From assembly GCA_964016885.1 (NCBI GenBank), contig OZ024749.1, forward strand, positions 20,924,751 to 20,988,750: 64,000 nt of DNA, read 5' to 3'. The notes below the pieces were generated by a model, which worked only from the letters and a program-made list of their open reading frames with translations, searched no databases and was not told the origin of the DNA. This document shows, one piece after another, positions 54,640 to 64,000 of this stretch; positions within the stretch are counted from its first letter, which is position 1; every line of letters begins with the position of its first letter. This DNA comes from Eledone cirrhosa. Its lineage: Eukaryota; Mollusca; Cephalopoda; Octopoda; Eledonidae. A program made the position numbers and the translations under genes.

Positions 54640-54719
54640 GCTATTTGTGTTGTAGTGACACAGCAAGATGACTCAGCCACAGCTGTGTTAATGATTCAGA
54701 AAGTCCATCTATAGCTGAT
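54282..54719. repeat. Microsatellites and a 70-bp duplication
   Basis: TTACCCCTGGCAACTCTGGA and TTACCCCTGACAACTCTGGA occur about 55 bp apart (54463 and 54509), with TA/GT tracts at 54579-54640. Confidence 0.6.
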
Positions 54720-55012
54720 GATATAATTTAATCACTATCTATTATCTATCTACCTATTGATATCTTGTTTTGTTCTATTTCCATTCTTCCATTATATCTC
54801 ATAATTCAATCAGTATCTATATCTGATCCCTTCCTCTACACCTGATATAATCTAAACACTCAATCTATCTATATATCAATACTCATCATTGTCTTGTGTA
54901 TATATCAATACCCACCATTGTCTTGTGTATATATATCCATTCTATATCAACCAAATGTCTCATCTTGTTATACATCCATTTTTCTATGCCTCATACAATT
55001 CATTCTCTAGAT

Positions 55013-55130
55013 AGTATCAGCAATGGAAGCATCGTTTCCTCAGTCCGATTTGATGAGTTATGAGTTACACACCCCACTCGGTGAGTGAGGTCTGGAATCT
55101 TGTTGATTGATTCAATTTATAACTGACCCC
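55013..55130 (+). repeat. Dispersed repeat family H
   Basis: TAGATAGTATCAGCAATGGAA, TCAGTCCGATTTGATG, GTGAGGTCTGGAATCTTGTTG. The reverse complement of 57704-57791 matches it, with a gap around the ACACCCCACTCGGTG segment. Confidence 0.7.
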
Positions 55131-55410
55131 TTCCTCTATTCCTGATAATTCAACCAGTCACTATCAATCTATCCCTATCAACACCCCGCCCCACCAATTG
55201 TCTTGTATATCCATTCCTCTCTGCCTGGTATCCTTCCTCTAAACCTGATATAATTTAACTAATCTATCTACATACATACCTATCTATCTATCTATCAATA
55301 ATCCCAACTATCTTGTATATCCATTCATCTATGCCTGATACTATTCAATCACCATCTATATCATATCCATTCCTCTAAACCTAATATAACCCAACAAATC
55401 TATCTATCTA

Positions 55411-56035
55411 TCTATCACGTCGAGAGACCTTCAGGCGCTCACAGCCCTCTACCAAGCGGAGACTCCACTTCAACATTCTATAGGGGATTAGTGCGACGAC
55501 ATTCTCGGGGAAACTCTAGGCATGGAGGACGAACTGACCAGTCTGTACGGGAGGACTTTCCGTCCAGGGCCTATGGATAACCTCCAGAGGTCTCTGGCCT
55601 GGCAGTGCTACCGAGTTCGAGACAAAATCTACAGGCACGGACGCCCTGGCAAAGATCCTGCCAAAAGAACCCGTCCAAGATGTGAGCAGGACATCGAAAC
55701 CATTCTGCACACAATTGTTCAGTGCCCAGGGGTGACCGACCTGTGGAATTATGTCGAACAGCAACTGTCGTGTGGGACGCATCCAGTTGTCAGCCGAGTC
55801 CACATCATGAGGATCAACCCGCCGCCTTCATTTAAGAATGAAGGAAAGGCAGTTTTCCTGTCTGGTGGCTATGGCGAAAGAAGTAATATGGTGGACACGG
55901 TTAAAAGGGCTGAGGGCAAACACCTTTCTCTCCAGACAACAACTTATCCCCTTCTTTAAGTACCACTTCAGAAGGAAGGTGAGAGTGGAGAGAGGTGCTG
56001 CACTCCAGTAAATTCGCTGAAAGGTGGGTGAATGT
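55411..56035 (+). pseudogene. LINE C-terminal zinc-binding region, frameshifted
   Basis: RDLQALTALYQAETPLQHS, then MEDELTSLYGRTFRPGP, CEQDIETILHTIVQCPGVTD with LWNYVEQQL (Cys, His and Cys spaced as in the zf-RVT region after reverse transcriptases). A second frame gives VAMAKEVIWWTRLKGL and a third FAERWVNVAKMARV. Three frames in the expected order mean two frameshifts. Non-functional. Confidence 0.75.
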
Positions 56036-56340
56036 GGCGAAAATGGCCCGAGTGAATGACCTTCTCTGTATATAAACCTGTAGGTTGAGGAAGACAATCA
56101 GAGGGAAGATGGGAACACCTACAAAACGTGTTCCTGGTGTTAAGGGTTGTTCTATCCACGGGGTGTAAAACAACCCTGCAGTAACGCCCCCCCCCCCCTA
56201 TTGGGGATTTCAATTGTTATTTTATTATATATAGTTTGTTATTTATTAATGTTAAAGTTATATGATTTTTATGTAAAACCCCCACCGTCACATCTTGTAA
56301 TGTCCCATTTTTGTACGCCCCTGTGGCAAATAAAGAAAGA
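55411..56340 (+). mobile_element. LINE 3' end inserted in a (TATC)n tract
   Basis: Coding remnant followed by a 3' UTR with a C run (56187-56199), ending GCCCCTGTGGCAAATAAAGA, AAGATATCTATC. TATC sequence abuts both ends. It is 5' truncated and from a different lineage than the 8-kb LINE, with no shared tail. Confidence 0.75.
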
Positions 56341-56560
56341 TATCTATCAATGCCCACCCCCAGTTGTCTTGTATATCAATTCCTCTATACCTGATGTAAT
56401 CCAACCAGTCTATCTATCTATCTATCAATACCCCTTAACCATCTTGTATATCCATTCATCTATGCCTGATATCCTTCCTCTACACCTGATATAATTCAAC
56501 CAATCTATCAATACTTCGCAATTGTCTTCTATATCTGATACAATTCAATCTAGTCTATCA

Positions 56561-57700
56561 ATATCCCATATGTTTTGTTCTATCTATTCCACTATATAAC
56601 CTGACAGACAAGCAATGTGGTAACAACGTTGCCTTAATTAACCAGAGTGAGTGAAGATGAAACAACGATACAATCAGCTTACACTATCCTCTTCCCTTCC
56701 ACTAATAATCACAGCCAGACACTGCCATCATCAGTAATGGGTTGAAGAAGCAGGTTCTCAGATATAGAACAATTAACTACCATCAACACCAACCATAACC
56801 ACCACACCAACTATCACCACTACTACCTCAACTACAGACATCACTGCCACAACATACTTTCCACACATACAATCAATCAGTCCATTTGTTTCAACATGAC
56901 AATTACAGCTTCTTTTGTTAGTTACTACGACAACAATAACACTAAACACTACTACCACAATATATTCTCCATTGATCTATATGCAAACCAAACCAACCAA
57001 CCATGAGCAATGAGCTCTCTTTTGTTAGTTATAACATGGACACTAAACAACAACACCACCACCACCAGCCAGTGAGTCCAACATAACCATATTTCACCAA
57101 CCCAGGTGTGTGAAACCTCATTCAATTAAGACACCCACTACATCTCATGCTAAATAAACCTGTTCACATTACTTCTGACCACATTCTCCTTTGCATTGTT
57201 TGTTCCTGAGTTCAAATCCTAATAGAGATAGAATTAAAATTTAAAGCACACACCCATGCAGGTTTAGCTGACCTCCTATGAGGTATCCCAAAGGTTTCTT
57301 GGGTGTTTTAATGACAGGGGCCCCAAGTCCTATCAATACTCTACATGTTACAGCTGATTCCCATGCAGGTTTAGCTGGCCTCTTAAAAATGGTCCGTGTC
57401 ATCAACACTACATGTTATAAGCTTTCACCTATGTAGATTTAACAGGCTCCAGTCCTATACTGAAAAAAAAAAACAATATGAAATGAAGCTCAAGAACAAA
57501 CACACTGCCTGGTTTAGACATTAAACCCACAGCTTTATTGTCAGGAGTTCAATACCCCAACCACAAAATATGAAGCTATTGTCAAAGGGATTATTTCATT
57601 AGTTCTAACCCAATCAGCTCTTGAGAACTTCTGATTTTATGATACAAAACCCCAGTTTTAAAATGTGCATATTTTTATCAAAAATCCTCCACAATTTTAT
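56561..57700. other. No gene; ACC/AAC-rich and imperfect duplications
   Basis: Trinucleotide-rich sequence at 56770-57080. ATGCAGGTTTAGCTG.CCTC occurs at 57258 and 57365, marking an imperfect duplication of about 107 bp. A B-box-like GAGTTCAAATCCTAATAG lies near 57210. Confidence 0.55.
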
Positions 57701-57703
57701 TTG

Positions 57704-57791
57704 CTGATTGATTGACAAGATCCCAGACCTCATTCACGTCAAATCGGACCATGGAAACTTTTGTTTCCATTGCTGATACTATCTACTGGTC
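57704..57791 (-). repeat. Dispersed repeat family H
   Basis: Antisense match to 55013-55130: GATTGATTGACAAGATCCC, AATCGGACCATGGAAAC, TTGCTGATACTATCTACTGG. Confidence 0.7.
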
Positions 57792-57799
57792 ACAACTCC

Positions 57800-57918
57800 T
57801 GACAGAAAGAGCAACATGAAATAAAGTATCTTGCTCAAGGACATAACATCACCCGGTCCAAGAATTGAACTCACAACCTCATGATTGAGAATCCAATTCT
57901 CTGACCACCACACACCTT
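57800..57918 (-). mobile_element. tRNA-like SINE head (B/D type)
   Basis: AGCAACATGAAATAAAGTATC, TTGCTCAAGGACATAACATC, CCAAGAATTGAACTCACAACC and CTCTGACCACCACACACC. Confidence 0.65.
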
Positions 57919-58700
57919 CATAAATTATTTAAATACTTAATTTTATTAAAAACCCCTTTTATGAAATTAAATTCTAAACATCGATTTCAGTAAATCCATT
58001 TATATTACTCACTTTCAAACCAATCAATAACCATAGATACTGTATGCTAATGTGATCAGAGATTGACCTTGTCCACAGACACAAACCTTTCAGTATTTGT
58101 CCCCTTATATTATCACGATGCCCAGTACCTTTTAATAGGGAATTCATGAAACATTTAAAACCCTGAATCTGCCATCCCAGAAACTTCCAAAGGATCGGTT
58201 TTCCAAATGTTATCCAAGGGGCTTTGATAGATCTGAGGCAAAGGCAGAAGATACTGATATACATCACTACATACTGAACTTCATAGCCACGCATGTGGTA
58301 CTCACAAAACAAGCTCCATAACTACACAGCGTGTTAAATGATTACACAACCACATGTCAGTCACTTATCACACAAGCTTCATTGCCACACAACCATGCAT
58401 GCTTCCAAACATCAACTATTGATCTCCCAGATAGGCCAGGGATCTGTAACTCACTTATGTATGGTCTCACGTTCTACTGAGAACAGAGGAGAGGTTGTCA
58501 TGTCTTAGACACAACTGAAGGGTCATCCTAACCCTTGGTTTGGCCAACTTTCTACAGCTGGATGCTGTACATAAAATAAATAAACCTGTAGGCTTTGAAA
58601 ATCAGAATGTAAACAAGTATCCCACAGACATTTGAATATTAATGTAATCCTCAGCCAGATACAGCATGGTAGTTGGAAATGGCTGTGGTCTTTGAATTAG
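57919..58700. other. No gene recognised
   Basis: A 112-codon minus-strand frame (57974-58312) shows no domain I recognise. GTTGTCATGTCTTAGACACA at 58494 resembles 63110, a small dispersed repeat. Confidence 0.45.
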
Positions 58701-58714
58701 AGGTACAATCTATC

Positions 58715-59260
58715 TGACAGTCTTCCACAGTATCCAGGTGTATTGAATACCCAGATGCATGTGGACTAGAGGTTGAGAACAGCGACAAGTCTTTCCCAAT
58801 ACCAACAACTTCACAAAATGTTCTGGGAGAAGTTTGTTTACTCAAATGCATTCACAAGGTTTGGGTTGACTGAGGCTATGGGTAAAGGAGCACTCCAATA
58901 TATAACATAGTGTGATCAAAACTGGGACCTTACGATACCAATATTTCAGCGTGATCAAATGACACACTGCTGTCAAAAATACAATATTGCTCTAAAGTAG
59001 TATCTACCAATCAGTTTACAACGAAGGAGCCCCTGTCTATTCAAATTAATCTTCCAGAGACCCTAGGCATTTGAATACCTAGGTGTGGACTAGAGGTTGA
59101 CAACAGCAAGGTGTAGTGAATACCCAGGTGTGTGTGTGGACTAGAGGTTGACAACAGCGAGGTATAGTAAATACCCAGTGGGTGTGGACTAGAAATTGAC
59201 AACAGCGAGGTGTAGTGAATACCTAGGTGTATGTGGACTAGAAGTTAACAGTATCAACCA
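58715..59260. repeat. Minisatellite around a GTGGACTAGAGGTTGACAACAG motif
   Basis: Units at about 59072-59250 (four, 53-66 bp) contain ATACCCAGGTGTG, TGGACTAGAGGTTGACAAC and GCGAGGTGTAGTG. An isolated related unit lies at 58720-58790. Confidence 0.75.
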
Positions 59261-60366
59261 AGTGTTTCCAGTTTAGAATTGAGAAATTGTCATGTACAAC
59301 CCATGACAGCATGGAAAAGTCAATATACAAACGAAAGACAACCTCCATATCCCCTTAAGGTGTTTGCAAGATTGAACACACAACAATGCAATAACAATTA
59401 GATCTATGGCATGGAGGAAGGAGGACACACAACATTAAACCTGCCTGTATATCTTGTTTTAGACTGCGGCCATGGTGTGGCACCGTCTCAAAGGGATTTT
59501 TATTCAATCATATTGATCCCTATCCATCACTTTTCATTGAACAGAGAAATTAAAAGGACACAACACAGTAAACGTTAATACAGACATGGACGTACACACA
59601 TGACGGACTTGTATACAGTTTCTGACTACCAAATTTGACATACAGAGCAATTGGTCAACCGGAAGCTGCAGTAGAAGGTATACAATGGACCTGAACCCCA
59701 AGACACATAGTTGTGTAGCTAACCTCAATCACAGTCATGCCTGCAGCTATACATACATGTATGTGATGTATTCTATTGACTGAGGGGCTTCTTAATCGAC
59801 AGCTAAACCCACCATTAAAACGCTAGACATGTGGAGGCTGTGTTTAAAACAAGACTAAGAGGGGGGGGCGGGGGCAGAAAGGAAGGAACAGCCTTCTAGC
59901 AGCTTATGAGTGAGGAGTAGGAAGGGAAAAGGAGGCAGGCAAAGAAGGGAGACAAGTTAGCAGGGATTTATTGCAGTAGGTTCAGTTATTAGAACAGCCC
60001 CCCCACCCCACCCAGAAGGGCAATAGTAGTACAGGTGACTTTAAACCTAACTTTACCTTGCTGTTTAACCCCCTCTCTCTTACTACAAACAACGAAATTA
60101 TAAACACTACTCCCACTTCACACCATCAATACTGTGTGACAAGTACCACCACTAATAGTGGTAACAAGCACTGTTACTACCTCTATAACCAATACCGTGA
60201 CCCCCCCCTCCCTCATACTATTACCGCCACTACACCTCCATCATCAATACCATGACCAACACTCCTCATACTATTACCACCACCAATCTTGAAGTAGGCA
60301 CCACTACACCTCCATCAATACCGTGACCAACACCACTCATACTATTACCACTACTACTACTACTAA
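59261..60366. other. No gene; SINE-head remnant and CCA/TAC-rich tract
   Basis: An antisense tRNA-like head is visible at 59645-59745 (GGTCAACCGGAAGCTGC, CACAGTCATGCCTGC). A G run lies at 59862-59871. Two or three irregular units with CATACTATTACC.CCAC and CTACACCTCCATCA fill 60210-60360. Confidence 0.5.
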
Positions 60367-60553
60367 TTGTTTCTACTTTTTGGCACTAGGCCATCAATTA
60401 CCCAGTGCATTACTGGTACTTTATTTTATCGACCCCGTAAGGATGAAAGGCAAAGTTAACCTCGGCGGGATTTGAACTCAGACCGCAAAGGGACGTAACT
60501 ATGCTGGAAAGCATGGCGTCCGACCCTCTACCGATACTGCCAATCCACCGCCC
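60367..60553 (-). mobile_element. SINE family A, full length
   Basis: TTGTTTCTACTTTTTGGCAC, CGGCGGGATTTGAACTCAGA, GCATGGCGTCCGACCCTC, ATACTGCCAATCCACCGCCC. TACCACTACTACTA occurs on both sides (60346 and 60554), the likely target duplication in an ACT-rich site. Confidence 0.9.
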
Positions 60554-60556
60554 TAC

Positions 60557-62314
60557 CACTACTACTAATAATGCAAGGGACAAAAGACAAAAGACCAGCA
60601 AGCTGGAGAGCTATGTCAACCAAGGAAGCAAGGTGAACAATGTACAAACATCCCCACCACCACCAATAAACAAGGGATATTACATCCCCCTCTCATTAAC
60701 CTCCTACCACAGTACTGTTAACACTCCCTCACGCTGTCATCTATACATGACAGAGTGGAAGAGAGAGAAAGGCAGCTTTACTACATTTTTATCTCTCTGT
60801 TAAATTATGATGATTTGCGCAAATCTGGCAACTACTTCAGAATATACACACACGTGTATGTATAGAGAAATATGTACACACGTGCGTGTGTGTGTGTGTG
60901 TGTCTCTGTATGTATGTGGAAAAAGGGGGGAAAAATCGCACGGGTGAATTAACAGATAGACCACGTGATTAATAAACACCGATCTGAAAACGCGGAAAAA
61001 AATTATATACACAACAAACTTGGAGAATATATATACATATATCAATTTCATATAAAGCACGAGGACTAGAGTATTTAAAAGGTAAAAAAAAAAACCCTAA
61101 GGTTTTAGATAAAATACACAGGGCGAAGTTAAACCGTGAATACCTCCCCTCCCACACATAGTAAAGTCATACAGTGTATATGTGTGCCTTCTTTGTCTGG
61201 GAACAAAGACAATTTCAGGCGGCTCCGATGTGTGTATATTCACACACACATGCGCACAAGTACACGTGTGTGTTAACCAAATTTCTGCAAATTACAGAAG
61301 AATGATCTTTCTATCTCTCGAATATATATATATATATATATAATTTAATTCAAAACCAGTAAAACTTCACTTTAAGACATTTAAAAATTAACAAGCCATA
61401 TCTTTGTGTCATATATATAACATGTTAATTATAAAAGAATGCTGTTAACTGAAGTGACAGAGAAAGGCTTTCATATTTAAGAAGCCAGTGTGTGTGTGTG
61501 TCTACAACCAAGTGAGAGAAAGAAAGAGAGACAAGCAAGCCAGTTAGCTATGTTAGTTAAAACACACCATACACGGTGTAGAGAGAGAGAAAGAGATAGA
61601 ACTACTACTACCCCTGGGTTTTTATAACTACTATCCTTCCCTTCCTCTCTAGACAGAGAGGGATCGTTGAAACATTGATTAGGTCAAGCAAACACTCTCT
61701 CTCTCTCTCTCTATATATATATACACACACATTGTATAGCAAACACAATGTACAGAGAACGCAGTCACAATCACACATACTTCCTTTAGAGTCGACCACA
61801 CTGTAGTTTTTATTCTTTATTTTTGGCAATCTTAGCAACTAAAACATCTAAGCATAGATTGTCGATTTGTCTGTGTGTACCTCGTCGCTATACACACATC
61901 TTCCCAGGGCTGGCATGTGTGTAAGTACATATATACACGCGCATGGAGTAAAATCCCAATGGAAGGCTTCTCTACATAGGGTCGACGGAATTCATAATAT
62001 GTATACCACACACGTAAGGAACAGAATAAATAATGGTTTCATTAAATTGTAAACCATAGAAGTTACTGCCATTTTTCTCTTAATCTTACAATCCGTTTGT
62101 AACAAGCTTCTCCATTTCGCCCTATCATCTATATATACACCCGCCACCACCTTGGCTTTCGTTCCTTCCACCACAGAAAATAAAATCTTCACTATATGTA
62201 CGTACGTTACTCTTTAAAGAGTAACGTAAGGTGCTGAGAATAAAGACGAGATAGGGACAGCGCTCGTGTTACGAACATCCATCCGTACCAGTCAACTACT
62301 ACGGTCTGATATAA
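60557..62314. other. No gene recognised; microsatellites
   Basis: (GT)n at 60885-60902, an A run near 61084, (AT)n at 61323-61342, (CT)n(AT)n at 61696-61722. A 66-codon minus frame at 61992-62192 has a GTG, not ATG, start and no known domain. Confidence 0.5.
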
Positions 62315-62368
62315 TCGTCTTTTCCCTACCCCCACAAATCGTTGGCCTCGTGCCTAAATTAGAAAGCA
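62315..62368 (+). mobile_element. SINE family A 3' end fragment
   Basis: CGTCTTTTCCCTACCCCCAC, GTTGGCCTCGTGCCTAAATTA, GAAAGCATT. The next family A copy starts right after it. Confidence 0.6.
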
Positions 62369-62369
62369 T

Positions 62370-62545
62370 TTTGGCAGTATCGGTAGAGGGTCGGGCGCCA
62401 TGCTTTGACGTATAGAGTTACGGCTCTTGCCATTCTGAGTTCAAATCCAGCTGAGGTTAACTTTGCCTTTCATCCTTATGGGGTTGATAAAATAAAGTAC
62501 CAGTAATACACTGCTGGCCTTGTGCCAAACGTAGAAACAATTATT
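62370..62545 (+). mobile_element. SINE family A, full length
   Basis: TTGGCAGTATCGGTAGAGGG, CTGAGTTCAAATCCAGCTGA, GGGGTTGATAAAATAAAGTA, CTTGTGCCAAACGTAGAAACA. Confidence 0.9.
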
Positions 62546-62609
62546 CTTAATCTTAAGATGATTTCATTAGAATGCGAGATACCCTTAACTGTTTCGACAT
62601 ACAGGCACC

Positions 62610-62940
62610 ATATTACGATTAATGGACCTCCGTCGGTCACAACGATTCACCCTCCAGTTACTCAGGTCACTGGAACGGCCCACACGTGAAAATAACGTGT
62701 GGGCGACTGAGTAACCCACATGCACATGTAATCATAGGGCAATTAATTCTCGGGGAGATTCAGCCAGACTCAATCCATATCACTGTCTCCTTAAAATTAC
62801 AGGTACAGACCACCTGACTTCACCAAGACCTACATCGACCCAGGGGTCTGGTAGAACAGCCGAAATACGAAGGAACTGGATCGAACCCGGTACCTATAGA
62901 TAGCGAAGCGAATTTCTTGACCAATGGGCGGCCATGTTAA
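62610..62940 (-). mobile_element. SINE family D, complete but diverged
   Basis: CTCCGTCGGTCACAACGATTC, AATTCTCGGGGAGATTCAG, TTAAAATTACAGGTACAGACC, TGGATCGAACCCGGTACC and GACCAATGGGCGGCCATG. ACACGTGAAAATAACGTGTGG forms a small palindrome at 62680-62703. Confidence 0.6.
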
Positions 62941-63200
62941 CGACCGCTTTTTCCCTGCTAGCAAGGGTTGGTACAGGTCTACATATTATAACAGTCAGGA
63001 CTAGAGCGGAGCTACTGACCTGCCAAACAAGCTGTGGAAGAAGGCAGGGAGGGGGTTTGTATCTCATCGACACACCACGGTCTCACGTCCTACCGACTGC
63101 ACCAAGAAAGGCTGTCATGTCTTTGACACATTCAATTGAAGGGTCCCCCCCTCCCCCCCTATACTGCACAGGCAGCGACACATACGGTTTTCTAACATTA
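62941..63200. other. No gene seen
   Basis: TTTTTCCCTGCTAGCAAGGGTT at 62948 is like a family B tail. A short dispersed repeat shared with 58494 lies near 63110. C runs near 63148. Confidence 0.5.
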
Positions 63201-63201
63201 C

Positions 63202-63340
63202 CTTTACGGTTCGAAATTAGAAAAGCTAGACTAATTGCGCATGCTCCGCCCACATATATTGCACATTAGGGTCCGCGCACTGAACTTCGCAGCAAATCCG
63301 GCGAGATATTTTCATTTTTTTCTAATTTCGAACCGTAAAG
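63202..63340. mobile_element. MITE family R (139 bp) with perfect 23-bp termini
   Basis: The left terminus 63202-63224 begins CTTTACGGTTCGAAATTAG; the right terminus 63318-63340 is its exact reverse complement. The interior is GC-richer than the flanks (GCGCATGCTCCGCCCAC, GGTCCGCGCACTG). No clear target duplication and no ORF. The superfamily is unknown. Confidence 0.7.
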
Positions 63341-63384
63341 ATGTGAATGCATACACACCGCACTTCAAACACACACACACGCCA

Positions 63385-63730
63385 CGTCTGTGACGGTCAT
63401 CCGTCGGTTTCGACGACGAGTTTTCCAGCAGATATTCCAACAACGGAACAGCCTGCTCGTGGAATATAAATTAACGTGTAAGTAGCTAGCTAAACATTCC
63501 ATATACACGCGCACCCTTGACGTAGTTCTCAGGGAGATCTGGTACGGCTGTGTGTGTGTGCTGAACCTTTGAATTGCAGGTCAGGTACTATTCATTTTTG
63601 TCAGCTGAATGGGCTAGAACAATGTGAAATAAAGTCTCTTGCTCAAGGACACAAAACGCAGGTGAGAATCGAACGCACGACCATACGAATGTGAGACCAA
63701 CACACTTAGCTACTAAGCCATGCACCTTCA
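63385..63730 (-). mobile_element. SINE family D, nearly complete
   Basis: CATCCGTCGGTTTCGACGACG, AACAGCCTGCTCGTGGAAT, GACGTAGTTCTCAGGGAGAT, TTGAATTGCAGGTCAGG, AGTCTCTTGCTCAAGGACAC, GAGAATCGAACGCACGACC and CTTAGCTACTAAGCCATGC. Confidence 0.75.
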
Positions 63731-64000
63731 CACACACACACGTGTCCACAGAATTCTGCACTCTACTACAGAACATATACTACACACAAAATTATACATA
63801 CATACAAGACAAAAGATTAGCTGTGTGATGATGTGGTATATGTATGCATATATATATATAATGCGATTTTAGAATTTCAGAGAAAGAACCCATATTTTAT
63901 ATATTTAGATATCAATCTCAGATAGAGAAATAATTTTTTGCTAAAAAATAAATAAAATGGTTAAATGCCACTTCCTATATATATATATATATATATATAT
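63731..64000. other. Microsatellites to the window end
   Basis: CA-rich sequence at 63731-63745, TATA at 63849-63860, and (AT)n from 63977 that runs off the window. Confidence 0.8.

Larger units (their letters stand above)
54720..56560. repeat. TATC-rich satellite-like array, interrupted twice
   Basis: (CTAT)n, then CAATACCC..C, TTGTCTTGTATATCCATTCC, TCTATGCCTGATA and TCTACACCTGATATAATTCAACC, recur in units of roughly 100-130 bp with order changes. A dispersed repeat (55013-55130) and a LINE fragment (55411-56340) sit inside. Confidence 0.7.

Noticed and set aside
54716..54740. CTGATGA as another hammerhead
   Set aside because: No GAAA after a hairpin. The same applies to CTGATGA sites near 3394, 15797 and 28483 and to the LINE coding site near 8955.
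57974..58312. Minus-strand 112-codon frame
   Set aside because: No domain, biased toward no known family, and no splice context I could defend.
61992..62192. Minus-strand 66-codon frame with ordinary composition
   Set aside because: It starts at GTG, has no recognisable domain and no neighbouring exon.
62680..62703. ACACGT...ACGTGT palindrome as a regulatory site
   Set aside because: It lies inside a SINE family D copy and has no nearby gene.

Overview
The window looks like repeat-choked, non-coding DNA of a cephalopod, most likely an octopus. It is AT-rich, full of (AT)n, (CA)n, (CT)n and trinucleotide tracts, and packed with tRNA-derived SINEs of the kind described from octopus (the OK/OR1/OR2 type). 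I could not confirm any complete host gene. The only host-coding candidate is a weak possible first exon near 148-270. The window reads as intergenic or deep intronic.

Layout. 1-7 kb: microsatellites, tandem arrays, SINEs, and a SINE whose 5' head is amplified five times at a 45-bp step. 7.9-9.7 kb: a decayed non-LTR retrotransposon on the minus strand with RT motifs A, B and C, a PHD-like zinc finger and the conserved C-terminus. Next to it is a SINE that carries the same 3' tail. 10-19 kb: tandem arrays, a 272-bp hairpin element (13.5 kb) and a 166-bp inverted repeat whose arms read as identical (16.0-16.5 kb). 19-29 kb: SINEs, AT-rich dispersed repeats and a second long hairpin element (27.1 kb). 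29-54 kb: a dense field of short piggyBac-type MITEs (TTAA targets, CCCTTTAGCATT termini) mixed with SINEs, a hAT-like MITE (43.9 kb) and a three-level nest at 49.4-50.9 kb: SINE inside an internally deleted piggyBac, inside a MITE. 54-57 kb: a TATC-rich satellite interrupted by a LINE 3' end. 57-64 kb: minisatellites, more SINEs and a 139-bp TIR element.

The most interesting signal is a set of RNA motifs. Seven sites at five loci (13.5, 16.25, 19.1, 27.1 and 40.4 kb) can be drawn as type I hammerhead ribozymes with a minimal stem III: CUGAUGA, a hairpin, GAAA, a 4-8 nt turn ending in a cleavage triplet (AUA, GUA or AUC), and a stem I pairing the two flanks. Stem sequences differ between loci while pairing is kept. 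One of the seven has lost its triplet and one has a mismatch in stem I. Hammerheads of this form are known from Penelope-like retroelements and retrozymes. Here several sit in paired inverted arms or between inverted repeats.

How the parts relate: the LINE at 8-9 kb appears to be the lineage that mobilised the SINEs, because its stop codon lies inside their shared tail. The piggyBac relic has the same termini as the MITEs and may have mobilised them. Two insertions fall exactly at TTAA sites that can be matched to unoccupied copies. All folds, frames and family calls were read by eye; no search or folding program was run.
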